From NCBI GenBank assembly GCA_964506325.1, contig CAZDLO010000037.1, forward strand, positions 1 to 33,404: 33,404 nucleotides of DNA. The letters are read 5' to 3'. The translations under genes were made by a program, and so were the position numbers. The notes below the pieces were generated by a model. That model made no database searches. It was not told the origin of the DNA and saw nothing but the letters and a program-made list of their open reading frames with translations. This document shows, piece by piece, positions 8,376 through 17,349 of this stretch (position 1 is its first letter; every line of letters starts with the position of its first letter). This DNA is from CAINVV01 sp964506325 (GTDB lineage: Bacteria > Bacteroidota > Bacteroidia > Bacteroidales > Prolixibacteraceae).

Positions 8376-8963
8376 ATGTCAAACAATCAAGAAATAGGTT
8401 CATTGTCCGGTCGCAGTAAGGTCGCTTCAAACAAGAAAATGACTTTCGCCGAAAGGATCTACCTGCCTGCAATTTTTGGGGGCTTTGGAATCACACTGAG
8501 TCATTTTTTCAAAAAAAGTGCAACCATTCAGTACCCCGAAGTTAAAAGGCCTGTTGCTGATATTTACCGGGGCAAACACGTGTTGAAAAGAGACGACCAG
8601 GGCAGGGAGCGTTGTACTGCCTGTGGGTTGTGCGCCCTGGCATGTCCGGCAGAAGCTATTACCATGATTGCCGCCGAAAGGAAACCTGAAGAAGCAGGCC
8701 TTTACCGTGAAGAGAAGTATGCCTCTGTATATGAAATAAACATGCTTCGCTGCATTTTCTGCGGTCTTTGTGAAGAAGCTTGTCCGAAGGAGGCCATCTT
8801 CCTTACCAATCAGATCGTACCATCCGATGTGCTTCGCGGAAACTTTATTTACGGGAAGGATGTTTTGGTGGAACCGGTCGATAAAAGGGTGGACATAAGT
8901 TGCCGTCAGACTCCGGAAGTTCTTGAATTTAAGAAGGATAAAAACCAATTACACAATATCTGA
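8376..8963 (+). CDS. nuoI: NADH-quinone oxidoreductase subunit I
   Basis: A 195-residue two-cluster ferredoxin-type subunit (TYKY type). Two complete [4Fe-4S] motifs are visible: C80-x2-C83-x2-C86-x3-C90-P and C126-x2-C129-x2-C132-x3-C136-P, binding N6a and N6b. An amphipathic N-terminal segment (about residues 24-50) would dock on the membrane arm. It follows nuoH by 3 bp; 46 bp separate it from nuoJ. All eight ligands are present, in contrast to the ferredoxin domain of the Ehr-like protein at 30097-30849. Confidence 0.97.
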   Translation: MSNNQEIGSLSGRSKVASNKKMTFAERIYLPAIFGGFGITLSHFFKKSATIQYPEVKRPVADIYRGKHVLKRDDQGRERCTACGLCALACPAEAITMIAAERKPEEAGLYREEKYASVYEINMLRCIFCGLCEEACPKEAIFLTNQIVPSDVLRGNFIYGKDVLVEPVDKRVDISCRQTPEVLEFKKDKNQLHNI

Positions 8964-9009
8964 TTGAATTTATTTAAGCCAATACCCGCTAATTCTTTAC
9001 ATAACTGAT

Positions 9010-9513
9010 ATGACATTTTCGAGGTATCTGTTCTTTATTCTCTCTTTTATCGCAATTTACGCTGCTTTAAAAGTTTTGATATCAAAAAAGCCCATGCACA
9101 GCGTACTTTACCTGACACTGGCATTCTTTGCCATAGGAGGTCATTATATACTGCTGAATGCTCAATTTCTGGCCGTGGTTCACATCATTGTGTATGCGGG
9201 TGCCATCATGGTATTGTTTATTTATACGGTGATGTTGCTGAACCTGAATATTCAGGGGGAATTCCCCAAATCAAGAATGGCAACTATTGCATCGGCAATA
9301 GCAGGAGGAATGTTGTTATTGTTGCTCATAGCAGTATTTAAAACGTACGACCTGAAGCTTGCGGCAGATCCCTCCCTAAACCAGATAGGGTTGGTGAAAA
9401 ACCTGGGTAAGGTCCTGTTTGAAGAGTATTATCTGCCCTTTGAACTTTCATCCATCTTGTTCCTGGCAGCAATGGTTGGAGCAGCGATGCTGGGAAAGAA
9501 AGATAACAATTAA
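9010..9513 (+). CDS. nuoJ: NADH-quinone oxidoreductase subunit J
   Basis: A 167-residue membrane subunit with five predicted helices. The family block HSVLYLTLAFFAIGGHYILL followed by FLAVVHIIVYAGAIMVLFIYTVMLL (about residues 54-78, containing the conserved helix-3 region) is clear. The last helix, FLAAMVGAAMLGKK, ends the protein. It sits 46 bp after nuoI and 26 bp before a small DUF2007-type gene that interrupts the usual nuoJ-nuoK junction. Confidence 0.95.
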   Translation: MTFSRYLFFILSFIAIYAALKVLISKKPMHSVLYLTLAFFAIGGHYILLNAQFLAVVHIIVYAGAIMVLFIYTVMLLNLNIQGEFPKSRMATIASAIAGGMLLLLLIAVFKTYDLKLAADPSLNQIGLVKNLGKVLFEEYYLPFELSSILFLAAMVGAAMLGKKDNN

Positions 9514-9539
9514 GCACATTAAGATATAAATATTAAAAA

Positions 9540-9776
9540 ATGGAAAAAGGCGATGAATTGATCAGGGTTTTTACCGGCAGCGAAGTCTCCGTGATAATTT
9601 TGCAAGGAGAACTCGAAGAAATAGGAATTGGCTCAATCATTCAAAATGACTATGTGTCAGGAATCTCTGTAGGATTTATGGGCGGCACACCAACTTCGGT
9701 TGATCTGTTTATCCAATCTTGCGACTACTTAAATGCCGAGTCACTGATCAGGGAGTTTATTCAGAAGAACAATTAA
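9540..9776 (+). CDS. Small DUF2007-type protein within the nuo operon
   Basis: A 78-residue soluble protein without a signal peptide or membrane segment. The N-terminal pattern LIRVFTGSEVSVIILQGELEEIGI and the C-terminal VDLFIQSCDYLNAESLIREF match my recollection of DUF2007 ('putative prokaryotic signal transducing protein'): a small alpha/beta fold with a conserved 'take coordinates across membrane of effector' style layout but no known activity. It lies 26 bp after nuoJ and 12 bp before nuoK on the same strand, so it is certainly co-transcribed. A role as assembly or regulatory factor for complex I is inference from position only. Confidence 0.75.
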   Translation: MEKGDELIRVFTGSEVSVIILQGELEEIGIGSIIQNDYVSGISVGFMGGTPTSVDLFIQSCDYLNAESLIREFIQKNN

Positions 9777-9788
9777 TTATCAGATATA

Positions 9789-10118
9789 ATGCCCTCTGCA
9801 ATGCAAAATTTACAAATCATCCCGCTTGATTATTACATTTTCTTCTGCTCTGCTCTTTTTGCCATTGGGGTAACAGGAGTACTGGTCAAACGAAATGCAT
9901 TGGTCATTTTTATGTCCATTGAGCTGATGCTTAACTCTGCAAACCTCCTGTTGGCAGCATTTTCTGCCTACCGGAACGATCCTGCCGGTCAGATTTTCGT
10001 ATTTTTTATCATGGTGGTGGCAGCAGCTGAGGTAGCTATTGGCCTGGCTTTGCTCGTAATGATCTACAGGTCGACACACACCATAGATATAAACGTATTG
10101 AACAAACTTAAATGGTAA
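9789..10118 (+). CDS. nuoK: NADH-quinone oxidoreductase subunit K
   Basis: A 109-residue, three-helix membrane subunit homologous to MrpC. The two membrane-embedded glutamates used in proton transfer are present: E45 in MSIELMLNSANLL and E81 in VVAAAEVAIGLALLV. Length is normal. A second in-frame ATG four codons downstream (9801) is an equally plausible start. It lies 12 bp after the DUF2007-type gene and 18 bp before nuoL. Confidence 0.96.
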   Translation: MPSAMQNLQIIPLDYYIFFCSALFAIGVTGVLVKRNALVIFMSIELMLNSANLLLAAFSAYRNDPAGQIFVFFIMVVAAAEVAIGLALLVMIYRSTHTIDINVLNKLKW

Positions 10119-10136
10119 ACGATTAGAATCATCATT

Positions 10137-12041
10137 ATGCTTAGATATATCTGGCTTATACCGTTTTTCCCTTTGATTGGTTTTCTTTTAATTTCCTTGA
10201 ATTTCAGGAAGTTAAAAGGGATTACTGCGGGAATATTGGCCTCAGTTTTTGTATTGATCCCGTTCCTGCAATCCCTGGTGGTAATGGGCTGCTTTCTGAC
10301 CGGAGCACCTGCTCAAACCATCGATCTTTTTAGCTGGATAAGTTTTAACCAATTCTCAGTCCCATTTTCATTTCTGTTTGACCGGCTTTCGGTTTTAATG
10401 CTTTTAATAATTACAGGAGTAGGTTTTTTGATACACGTCTATTCCATCGGTTACATGAAGGAAGATGCTGGTTTCAACCGCTTCTTTTCCTACATGAATT
10501 TATTTGTCTTCTTCATGCTTTTGCTCGTGTTGGGAGCCAATTACCTGATCATGTTTATCGGGTGGGAGGGTGTTGGTTTAAGCTCTTATTTGCTGATCGG
10601 ATTTTGGTTTAAGAACCATGAATATAACAATGCAGCCAAAAAGGCTTTCATCATGAACCGCATAGGCGACCTAGGATTTTTACTGGCGCTTTTCATGCTG
10701 ATCAGGCAGTTCGGCACCTTAAATTATGCTGAAATATTTGACAGTAGTTCAGCTATTCCGGTAGGTAATACCGCCATAACATTGATTACCCTTCTGCTTT
10801 TTGCCGGTGCCGTCGGGAAAAGCGCACAGATACCTCTGTTTACCTGGCTTCCTGACGCCATGGCCGGACCAACACCTGTCTCGGCTCTTATCCATGCTGC
10901 AACCATGGTAACTGCCGGTGTTTACATGGTAGCCCGTTCCAACCTGCTTTTCATACTGGCACCTGTAACCCTGGCCACTATTTCTGTAATCGGTATCGCA
11001 ACCGCATTGCTGGCCGGCAGCGTTGCCATGTTTCAGAATGATATAAAGAAAGTACTGGCATATTCTACGGTTAGCCAGCTTGGTCTTATGTTTGTTGCAT
11101 TAGGCACAGGAGCCTTTACCGGCGCCATGTTCCACCTGACCACCCACGCCTTTTTCAAAGCATTGCTCTTTCTTGCTGCCGGCAGTGTCATTCATGCACT
11201 GGGCGGTGAACAGGATATCCGGAAAATGGGCGGATTGAAAGAAAAGATTCCGGTCACCTTCTGGTTGTTTGTGGTTGGATCACTTGCCATAGCCGGCATA
11301 CCGCCCTTCTCAGGGTTCTTCTCCAAAGACATGATTCTTCTTGGAGCATTTCATTCGGGGTATGTTTTGTGGGTACTATCCGTTACTGCTGCACTGATGA
11401 CTTCATTTTATATTTTCAGGCTGCTTTTCCTGGTTTTCTGGGGAAAACAAACTGCACATTCAGATTCCGGGCATCCAATTCACGAATCTCCCCGAACCAT
11501 GACCATCCCAATGTCTGTACTCGCATTTTTAGCCGTTTCAGGAGGCTTTCTTGGTGTTCCTCATATCCTGGGAGGCAGCGAACGGATAAAGTCATTTCTG
11601 GCCCCTTTGTTTGCTGCATCGGAATCCGGAATCATACACGAATCTGGCTCAGTCAGTGGTCAGACTGAATTCCTGCTGATGATTGTGCCTTTGTTGCTGA
11701 TTCTGGGCATCGTCTATTTGGCATGGAAGCTTTATGGCAGGACCGGGGCTCCAAAAGAATCTTCGGGTGAAAGATCGTTTGTCGAAAATTTAATGTACCG
11801 GAAGTATTATGTGGATGAGTTATATGATACCATCTTTCAAAAACCGGTGGCCAAATTATCAATATTCCTGCATGATGTCATCGAGATAAGGGTAATAGAC
11901 AGGTTGGTTAATCAAACCGGGAATGCAGTTATCTGGATTGGGAAAAACATACGCTATGTACAAACCGGAAATGTCGGTGCCTATCTCTTCTTTATGGTCA
12001 TCAGCGTTATTCTGATCTTATTTTTTAACCTGTATAAATAA
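10137..12041 (+). CDS. nuoL: NADH-quinone oxidoreductase subunit L
   Basis: A 634-residue antiporter-like proton channel at the distal end of the membrane arm. E144 (IGWEGVGLSSYLLIGFW) and K228 (GKSAQIPLFTWLPDAM) are the expected helix-5 and helix-7 charges. GPTPVSALIHAATMVTAGVY and the discontinuous helix region THAFFKALLFLAAGSVIHA are typical. The C-terminus (about 540-634) contains the YRKYYVDELYD stretch leading into the long lateral helix. Its TAA stop is followed at once by the nuoM start region. Confidence 0.97.
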   Translation: MLRYIWLIPFFPLIGFLLISLNFRKLKGITAGILASVFVLIPFLQSLVVMGCFLTGAPAQTIDLFSWISFNQFSVPFSFLFDRLSVLMLLIITGVGFLIHVYSIGYMKEDAGFNRFFSYMNLFVFFMLLLVLGANYLIMFIGWEGVGLSSYLLIGFWFKNHEYNNAAKKAFIMNRIGDLGFLLALFMLIRQFGTLNYAEIFDSSSAIPVGNTAITLITLLLFAGAVGKSAQIPLFTWLPDAMAGPTPVSALIHAATMVTAGVYMVARSNLLFILAPVTLATISVIGIATALLAGSVAMFQNDIKKVLAYSTVSQLGLMFVALGTGAFTGAMFHLTTHAFFKALLFLAAGSVIHALGGEQDIRKMGGLKEKIPVTFWLFVVGSLAIAGIPPFSGFFSKDMILLGAFHSGYVLWVLSVTAALMTSFYIFRLLFLVFWGKQTAHSDSGHPIHESPRTMTIPMSVLAFLAVSGGFLGVPHILGGSERIKSFLAPLFAASESGIIHESGSVSGQTEFLLMIVPLLLILGIVYLAWKLYGRTGAPKESSGERSFVENLMYRKYYVDELYDTIFQKPVAKLSIFLHDVIEIRVIDRLVNQTGNAVIWIGKNIRYVQTGNVGAYLFFMVISVILILFFNLYK

Positions 12042-12047
12042 GTGCCG

Positions 12048-13502
12048 ATGTTAATTGGATTTCTCCTCTCTCTGCCGCTGTTCTTCTCATTGCTGCTTTT
12101 TGCAATGAAAGACAACGCTGCACTGAACAAAAAAATTGCGTTGTCCGGATCGTTGCTCACCTTTGCTATATCAGTCCTGATACTGATAAAATACCTGGGT
12201 GATCCCGAAGGATACCCGGTCTACCACCCCGATATTTTCCATTACCTGGGTATAAATCTGCACCACGGACTGGATGGCCTTGGAATGCTCCTGGTTATGC
12301 TCACAACATTCCTTTTCCCGCTGATCATCTATTCAGGCTTCGGTAGCGGTGTAAACCGGCGAAATTCCTTTTATGCCCTGATGCTGTTAATGGAAATGGC
12401 TCTCATCGGCGTATTTACCTCATCTGATATCCTTCTGTTTTATATTTTCTGGGAGATTGCCCTGATCCCGATATTTTTTATTGCCATCCTTTGGGGAGGT
12501 CAGAATTCAAGGGCAATTACTTTTAAATTCTTCATGTATACCCTTGTTGGTGGACTTTTTATGCTGGCCGCCATTGTATATCTGTATGTTCAGACACCAG
12601 GTCCCCACTCATTCGCCTATTCAGACTTCTACAAGGTCGTTATAGATCCTGCTTCGCAAAGATGGCTTTTCCTGGCTTTCTTCCTGGCTTTCGCCATCAA
12701 AATCCCTGTATTTCCATTCCATACCTGGCAACCTGACCTGTACTTTGCTTCTCCAGTCCAGGGAACCATGCTGCTGGCCGGTATTATGCTCAAAATGGGC
12801 GTCTTCGGATTGCTTCGCTTTGTTATTCCGCTCTTTCCAGATGCGCTCCATGAATTTGGTCTATACGCCATCATATTGTCAGTTACAGGTATAATCTATG
12901 CTTCGGTAATTGCCATCCGGCAAAACGAGCTGAAAAAACTGATTGCTTATTCTTCGCTGGCGCACGTCGGACTGATTGCCGCAGGTGTATTCTCCGGTAC
13001 CTTCAACGGACTGGAAGGGGCCATGGTACAAATGATTTCCCACGGTGTAAATATAGTCGGCCTGTTTTTCTGTTATGAAATTATTTACCGCCGCACGAAT
13101 ACAGGTGAAATAAGTTCACTGGGGGGTATTGCGGCACAGGCGCCTGTGTTTGCAGCATTTTTCATGATAATTCTCCTGGGCAGTATTTCATTGCCACTCA
13201 CCAATAGCTTTATAGGCGAGTTCCTGCTTTTGCTTGGTCTTTTCGAATACAACGGATATTTGGCGGCCATAGCTGGAATAACAATCATCCTGGGTGCCGT
13301 ATATATGCTCTGGATGTATCAACGAACCATGTATGGAGAGGTTAAGGAGGCAACGGCAGGCTTTAAAGATCTGACTATTAAGGAGATGATCGTACTTATC
13401 CCGATTGTTGCTGTCATTTTGTGGATAGGAATTTATCCTCATTTGTTTCTGGATATCGCAGAACCTGCTGTGAAGAATATTCTGGAATTACAATTGAAGT
13501 AG
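12048..13502 (+). CDS. nuoM: NADH-quinone oxidoreductase subunit M
   Basis: An antiporter-like proton channel, 484 residues from the ATG at 12048. A GTG two codons earlier (12042, directly after the nuoL stop) is an alternative start. The helix-5 glutamate is E136 in LLFYIFWEIALIP, and the helix-7 lysine is K218 in FAIKIPVFPFHTWQPD. The helix-11/12 region ISLPLTNSFIGEFLLLLGLF is typical of NuoM. Close packing with nuoL suggests translational coupling; an 86-bp spacer separates it from nuoN. Confidence 0.96.
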   Translation: MLIGFLLSLPLFFSLLLFAMKDNAALNKKIALSGSLLTFAISVLILIKYLGDPEGYPVYHPDIFHYLGINLHHGLDGLGMLLVMLTTFLFPLIIYSGFGSGVNRRNSFYALMLLMEMALIGVFTSSDILLFYIFWEIALIPIFFIAILWGGQNSRAITFKFFMYTLVGGLFMLAAIVYLYVQTPGPHSFAYSDFYKVVIDPASQRWLFLAFFLAFAIKIPVFPFHTWQPDLYFASPVQGTMLLAGIMLKMGVFGLLRFVIPLFPDALHEFGLYAIILSVTGIIYASVIAIRQNELKKLIAYSSLAHVGLIAAGVFSGTFNGLEGAMVQMISHGVNIVGLFFCYEIIYRRTNTGEISSLGGIAAQAPVFAAFFMIILLGSISLPLTNSFIGEFLLLLGLFEYNGYLAAIAGITIILGAVYMLWMYQRTMYGEVKEATAGFKDLTIKEMIVLIPIVAVILWIGIYPHLFLDIAEPAVKNILELQLK

Positions 13503-13588
13503 AAAAGATAATTTGAAAAACCAGTTTGAAGGTTTGGATATTTGATCTGGCAGGAGGATTTTAATAATATAAACTGATATTTAAGAGG

Positions 13589-14968
13589 ATGAAGGCAATC
13601 GTAGCGCTTTCCATATTAGCGGTTCTGAACATGTTTTTTGGCGTGAGGCGGATGAAAAAAGTATTGCTTCCACTCATTTTTACAGGACTCATCATCGCGA
13701 TGATATTGAATATTACTGAGTGGGATACATCCGTTCATTACTTCAATGAAATGTTTATTGCAGACAACTTCAGCATCGCTTTCAGTGCTGTCCTGATACT
13801 TATCGCCATACTTGTCTTCATGTTTGCAAATATATACTACAAGGGTGTAGAGCGCCCTCTTGAGGATATTTACGCACTGATTTTGTTTGCTTTGATAGGA
13901 GGAATAATCATGGTATCTTTCGGCAACCTTATTCTCTTTTTCATTGGACTGGAGACCCTGTCAATTTCCTTCTACGTACTTGCAGGAAGCAAAAAATTTG
14001 ACATAGCTTCCAACGAAGCAGCCATGAAATATTTTCTTACCGGCTCCTTCGCAACCGGATTTCTTCTTTTTGGCATCGCCTTGGTATACGGCGTTTCCGG
14101 TTCGTTCAACCTGGAAGCCATCAATGCCTATGTAATGTCTTGCAAAGGCAGCGTTCCATTGATTTTCATTACCGGTATGCTCCTTATCTTAATCGGGATG
14201 TCTTTTAAAATTGCAGCTGTACCTTTTCATTTCTGGTCTCCGGATGTCTATACAGGTTCTCCGACACTGATTACCGCCTTTATGACTACTGCCGGTAAAG
14301 TAGCAAGTACTGCGGCATTTTATAAACTGGTATCTGTCGCCTTTGTATCCTTGCATCCCCAAATAGTTAATACCCTCACGGTAATCGCTGTAGCAACCAT
14401 CATAATAGGTAACCTGTCAGCTGTTTACCAGGATAATCTCAAGCGGATGTTTGCCTATTCAGGTGTAGCTCAGTCCGGTTACCTGCTGATGGCAATGATT
14501 GTCCTGGGCCCAAAATCAGCCGGAATTTTGCTGTTCTTCGTGCTTTCCTACGTGATAGCAACTATTACAGGTTTCGCAGTACTGATGCTGATCAGGGAGG
14601 AGAGGGGCACCTTCTTCATTCCTGCTTTCCGGGGACTGGCCAGAAATAATCCGGTGGAAGCATTTGCCATGGCCATCGCCATGATGTCGCTGGCAGGCAT
14701 ACCCCCGCTGGCAGGCTTTATGGCCAAATACAATCTTTTTGTCTTAACTGCTGAAGGTGGATATACCTGGTTGGTAATTGTGGCTGTCATCGGTTCCATG
14801 ATTAGTATATATTTCTATTTCAAACCTATACTGGCAAGCTACTTTTCGGAAGGAGAACCACAGCATAAAATCGAATCAAGCCTTAATTTCAAAATCAACA
14901 TCATTCTATGTTCAGTGTTGATGATTGTCCTTGGATTTTTACCGCAGCTGATCATCAATCTGCTTTGA
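13589..14968 (+). CDS. nuoN: NADH-quinone oxidoreductase subunit N
   Basis: A 459-residue antiporter-like subunit and the last gene of the complex I operon. E122 (FFIGLETLSISFYVLAG) and K207 (SFKIAAVPFHFWSPDVYTG) are the conserved channel charges, and SLAGIPPLAGFMAKYNLF is the helix-12 signature. The start ATG has AAGAGG directly upstream and AGGAGG a little further away, unusual purine-rich signals for this genome. The last 14 bases overlap the 3' end of the antisense DUF486 pseudogene. Confidence 0.96.
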   Translation: MKAIVALSILAVLNMFFGVRRMKKVLLPLIFTGLIIAMILNITEWDTSVHYFNEMFIADNFSIAFSAVLILIAILVFMFANIYYKGVERPLEDIYALILFALIGGIIMVSFGNLILFFIGLETLSISFYVLAGSKKFDIASNEAAMKYFLTGSFATGFLLFGIALVYGVSGSFNLEAINAYVMSCKGSVPLIFITGMLLILIGMSFKIAAVPFHFWSPDVYTGSPTLITAFMTTAGKVASTAAFYKLVSVAFVSLHPQIVNTLTVIAVATIIIGNLSAVYQDNLKRMFAYSGVAQSGYLLMAMIVLGPKSAGILLFFVLSYVIATITGFAVLMLIREERGTFFIPAFRGLARNNPVEAFAMAIAMMSLAGIPPLAGFMAKYNLFVLTAEGGYTWLVIVAVIGSMISIYFYFKPILASYFSEGEPQHKIESSLNFKINIILCSVLMIVLGFLPQLIINLL

Positions 14969-15324
14969 AAATAAAGTAGACTGCCGGAATGAGGAACAGG
15001 AAACCTATGGCATGATTCATCCTGAATGACTCTGTTTTGAAGACCAGAATGGTGAAAACCACAAATACTGCAAGAGAAACAACTTCCTGAATAACTTTGA
15101 GTTGCATCAATGAGAAAGGTCCGCCGTTCCACTGGAACCCAATTCATTTGGCCGGCAACTGGAAACAGTACTCAAAAAAGGCTATTCCCCGGCTTATAAG
15201 GACAATGGCAAAAAGGACGAGGGTCAAACCATTTGATATCCTTGAATTTTAGGTGTCAATACCAGGCAAAAGTCGTAAAAGTGTTCGACAGGATCAATAA
15301 ACCAATTGAATTGATAATTTTCAT
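14955..15324 (-). pseudogene. DUF486-family small membrane protein, inactivated
   Basis: The minus strand encodes a recognisable DUF486 (DMT-like) protein broken three times. From ATG at 15324 it reads MKIINSIGLLILSN...TFAWY, then TGA (15256-15258) where the family has Gly, then HLKFKDIKW. Around 15226-15230 the frame shifts: LTLVLFAIVLISRGIAFFEY continues in another frame to LPA. A second TGA at 15144-15146 replaces the Arg of the family motif PANRIG, and the same frame then runs on through FSLMQLKVIQEVVSLAVFVV and ends AVYFIFKAD at 14955. All four hydrophobic segments remain legible, so decay is recent. It is the main content of the 434-bp stretch between nuoN and cstA. The family assignment is from memory of its motifs. 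Confidence 0.8.
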
Positions 15325-15349
15325 TGTAAACAGGCTGCTATTAAGCCAC

Positions 15350-15357
15350 CAAAAGTA
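15350..15357 (-). promoter_or_regulatory. Candidate -7 element for the DUF486 pseudogene
   Basis: On the minus strand this reads TACTTTTG, a full match to TAnnTTTG, 25 bp upstream of the pseudogene's old start codon. No TTTG element is found 19 bp further upstream, so support is partial. Confidence 0.35.
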
Positions 15358-15402
15358 ATGTATCGTTTTAATTTGCCGGATTTTGACCCCGCCAAAACTC
15401 GC

Positions 15403-17199
15403 TCAACGACCCGACCTGATCCATTTCGTGGTGGCTTCACCAAGTATAAGAAGCACGCAAACCAAAATAATGGCCGTTAGGCTGGAGTTGACTATTCCCT
15501 GCATCCTTGAGGCCGATAAGGTAATCTGGGGCAGGTATATATTGAATAGATTCATCGTCCCGCCTATTATCGTGGTGACTCCCACAAAAATCATTGGCAG
15601 CAGGGTTATCCATATATATTTCCTCTTGCCATGGTTGATCAGGTAGGAGGTTCCAACCGCAAGGGCAAGGGTTGCGAGCAACTGGTTGGCTACACCAAAC
15701 ATGGGCCAGATGGTAGAAACAGTTCCGGTATAGATGAAATATCCCCATGCTAAAACAACAAGTAAACTCGCGATAAGATTTCCCGGGATCCAGGTCGGGC
15801 GTGCAAACGGCGAATATATTTTACCCAGTGATTCATGAAGGATAAAGCGTGCAATCCGGGTCCCGGCATCTACAGTGGTAAGGATAAATAGTGCCTCAAA
15901 CATAATGGCAAAATGGTACCAATAGGACATCAGACCATTTAATCCGGGAATGCTGGAAAAAATCTGCGCCATGCCAACCGCCAAGGAAACTGCCCCTCCT
16001 GGACGCCCTGCAATTTTTTCCCCAACCTCTGCAGACAACTGGGTAAGATTGGATTCATGAAATCCCAGGTCGTGAAGTTGTGGCAGAATCTGGGCAAATT
16101 TTTCAGGAGAAACATTGATCTGAAAATAATCAAGCGGGAATAGACTGGTGGCAGCAATTAACGCGAGGATACTGACCATGGCTTCCGCCAGCATTGATCC
16201 AACCGCGACTGGCTTGATATGCGATTCTTTCATGATCATTTTTGGAGTAGTTCCTGAACTTACCAGGGCATGAAACCCGGAGATGGCCCCACAGGCAATG
16301 GTGATGAAGAGATAAGGGAAAAGGGTACCGGGAATGATGGGGCCTCCGCCATAAATGAAAGGGGTGAAACTGGGCATTCTAATCTCCGGAGCAACCCAAA
16401 TGATGCCCAGGGCAAGCATTGCAATCACACTAAGTTTCATGATGGAGCTAAGGTAGTCTCTTGGAGATAACAGCAGCCAAACGGGCAATACCGATGCAAA
16501 GAATCCGTAACCGGCCAACAAGATGGTCAGTGTTTTACGGTCGTAGGTAAACCAGCTCTCAAATGGAGAGCCGGGTACGTATTTTCCGTAAATGACCGCC
16601 AGGGATAGCAAAATAACTCCCATAACAGTAGCTTCCACAGTTTTGCCTTTCCTGAATTTAAACATCCATAATCCCATAAAAATGGCTATAGGAATGGTCG
16701 CTGCAATGGTGAAAGTTCCCCAGGGGCTCTCTGCCAGTGCATTTACAACAACAACACCTAAACCGGCCAATGCAATTATCAGGATAATCAAGACCGCAAC
16801 AGAGGTAATTCCACCGCTGAAACTGCTGATTTCAATTTTGGCTATTTCTGCCAGCGACTTGCCGTCGTGCCTGACGGAGGCGGTAAGAATTACAACATCA
16901 TGAACAGCACCGGCAAGAACAGCCCCAACAAGCATCCATATAAAGCCGGGCATGAAACCGAATTGTGCGGCAAGAACAGGGCCAACCAGCGGACCGGCAC
17001 CGGCAATTGCTGCAAAATGATGGCCGAAGACCACCCATTTGGGCATAGGATAGTAATTGTGTTTGTCAAACAGTCTGAACGATGGTGTTTCAATTTCATC
17101 ATTCAGCATCAGTACTTTGGTGGCTATATAGCTGTAGTAGAACCTATAGGCAAGTGCCAGGATGGCCATGGCTCCAATTACATAAGGCATTGCATTCAT
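15403..17199 (-). CDS. cstA: CstA-family carbon-starvation transporter
   Basis: A 598-residue polytopic inner-membrane protein. The family signature is very clear: DKHNYYPMPKWVVFGHHFAAIAGAGPLVGPVLAAQFG (about residues 45-81, in parts), then AGAVHDVVILTASVRHDGKSL. The central SGFHALVSSGTTPKMI and the C-terminal PMFGVANQLLATLALAVG are also typical. CstA proteins import peptides or pyruvate during carbon limitation. This is the shorter form (E. coli CstA has about 700 residues). It is encoded alone, divergent from the GH38 gene, and its promoter region carries a perfect inverted repeat. An alternative ATG lies three codons downstream. The substrate cannot be told from sequence. Confidence 0.93.
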   Translation of the reverse strand: MNAMPYVIGAMAILALAYRFYYSYIATKVLMLNDEIETPSFRLFDKHNYYPMPKWVVFGHHFAAIAGAGPLVGPVLAAQFGFMPGFIWMLVGAVLAGAVHDVVILTASVRHDGKSLAEIAKIEISSFSGGITSVAVLIILIIALAGLGVVVVNALAESPWGTFTIAATIPIAIFMGLWMFKFRKGKTVEATVMGVILLSLAVIYGKYVPGSPFESWFTYDRKTLTILLAGYGFFASVLPVWLLLSPRDYLSSIMKLSVIAMLALGIIWVAPEIRMPSFTPFIYGGGPIIPGTLFPYLFITIACGAISGFHALVSSGTTPKMIMKESHIKPVAVGSMLAEAMVSILALIAATSLFPLDYFQINVSPEKFAQILPQLHDLGFHESNLTQLSAEVGEKIAGRPGGAVSLAVGMAQIFSSIPGLNGLMSYWYHFAIMFEALFILTTVDAGTRIARFILHESLGKIYSPFARPTWIPGNLIASLLVVLAWGYFIYTGTVSTIWPMFGVANQLLATLALAVGTSYLINHGKRKYIWITLLPMIFVGVTTIIGGTMNLFNIYLPQITLSASRMQGIVNSSLTAIILVCVLLILGEATTKWIRSGR

Positions 17200-17221
17200 A
17201 AGGTAGTTTCAGTTAATTTGC

Positions 17222-17241
17222 TTTGATCGGGATCAAATTTA
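17222..17241 (-). promoter_or_regulatory. cstA promoter -7 element overlapped by a perfect inverted repeat
   Basis: On the minus strand TAAATTTG (17241-17234) matches TAnnTTTG, 35 bp before the cstA ATG; the -33 region has only TTTTCG. The sequence TTTGATC-GG-GATCAAA (17222-17237) is a perfect 7-bp inverted repeat with a 2-bp centre. It overlaps the -7 element and the expected transcription start, a layout typical of a repressor operator. Confidence 0.5.
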
Positions 17242-17297
17242 TAAATATTCGGGCAATACGAAAATTCGGACGCAAATTCGAAATCGAAAGAGTTTAT

Positions 17298-17328
17298 TTT
17301 GTTTAGAACTTGTATCTGATTACATTTG
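17298..17328 (+). promoter_or_regulatory. Bacteroidota-type promoter for the GH38 gene
   Basis: TTTG at 17298-17301, a 19-bp spacer, then TACATTTG at 17321-17328: an exact match to the TTTG-N19-TAnnTTTG consensus. Transcription would begin at about 17335, 15 bases before the ATG at 17350. This rules out an upstream TTG at 17326, which lies inside the -7 element. Confidence 0.7.
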
Positions 17329-17349
17329 GTATCACTAAAACTACTATCC

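Noticed and set aside
8427..8948. 173-codon antisense ORF over nuoI
   Set aside because: Fully antisense to an intact ferredoxin-type subunit; its composition is the reverse complement of cysteine/alanine codons, without domain motifs.
14955..15324. TGA recoded as an amino acid in this genome
   Set aside because: TGA ends several intact genes here (nuoE, nuoN, the HyfF-like gene), and the DUF486 copy also has a frameshift; simple gene decay explains it.
17326..17349. Upstream TTG start for the GH38 gene
   Set aside because: It lies inside the TACATTTG promoter element and adds eight residues before a good signal peptide; the ATG at 17350 is better.
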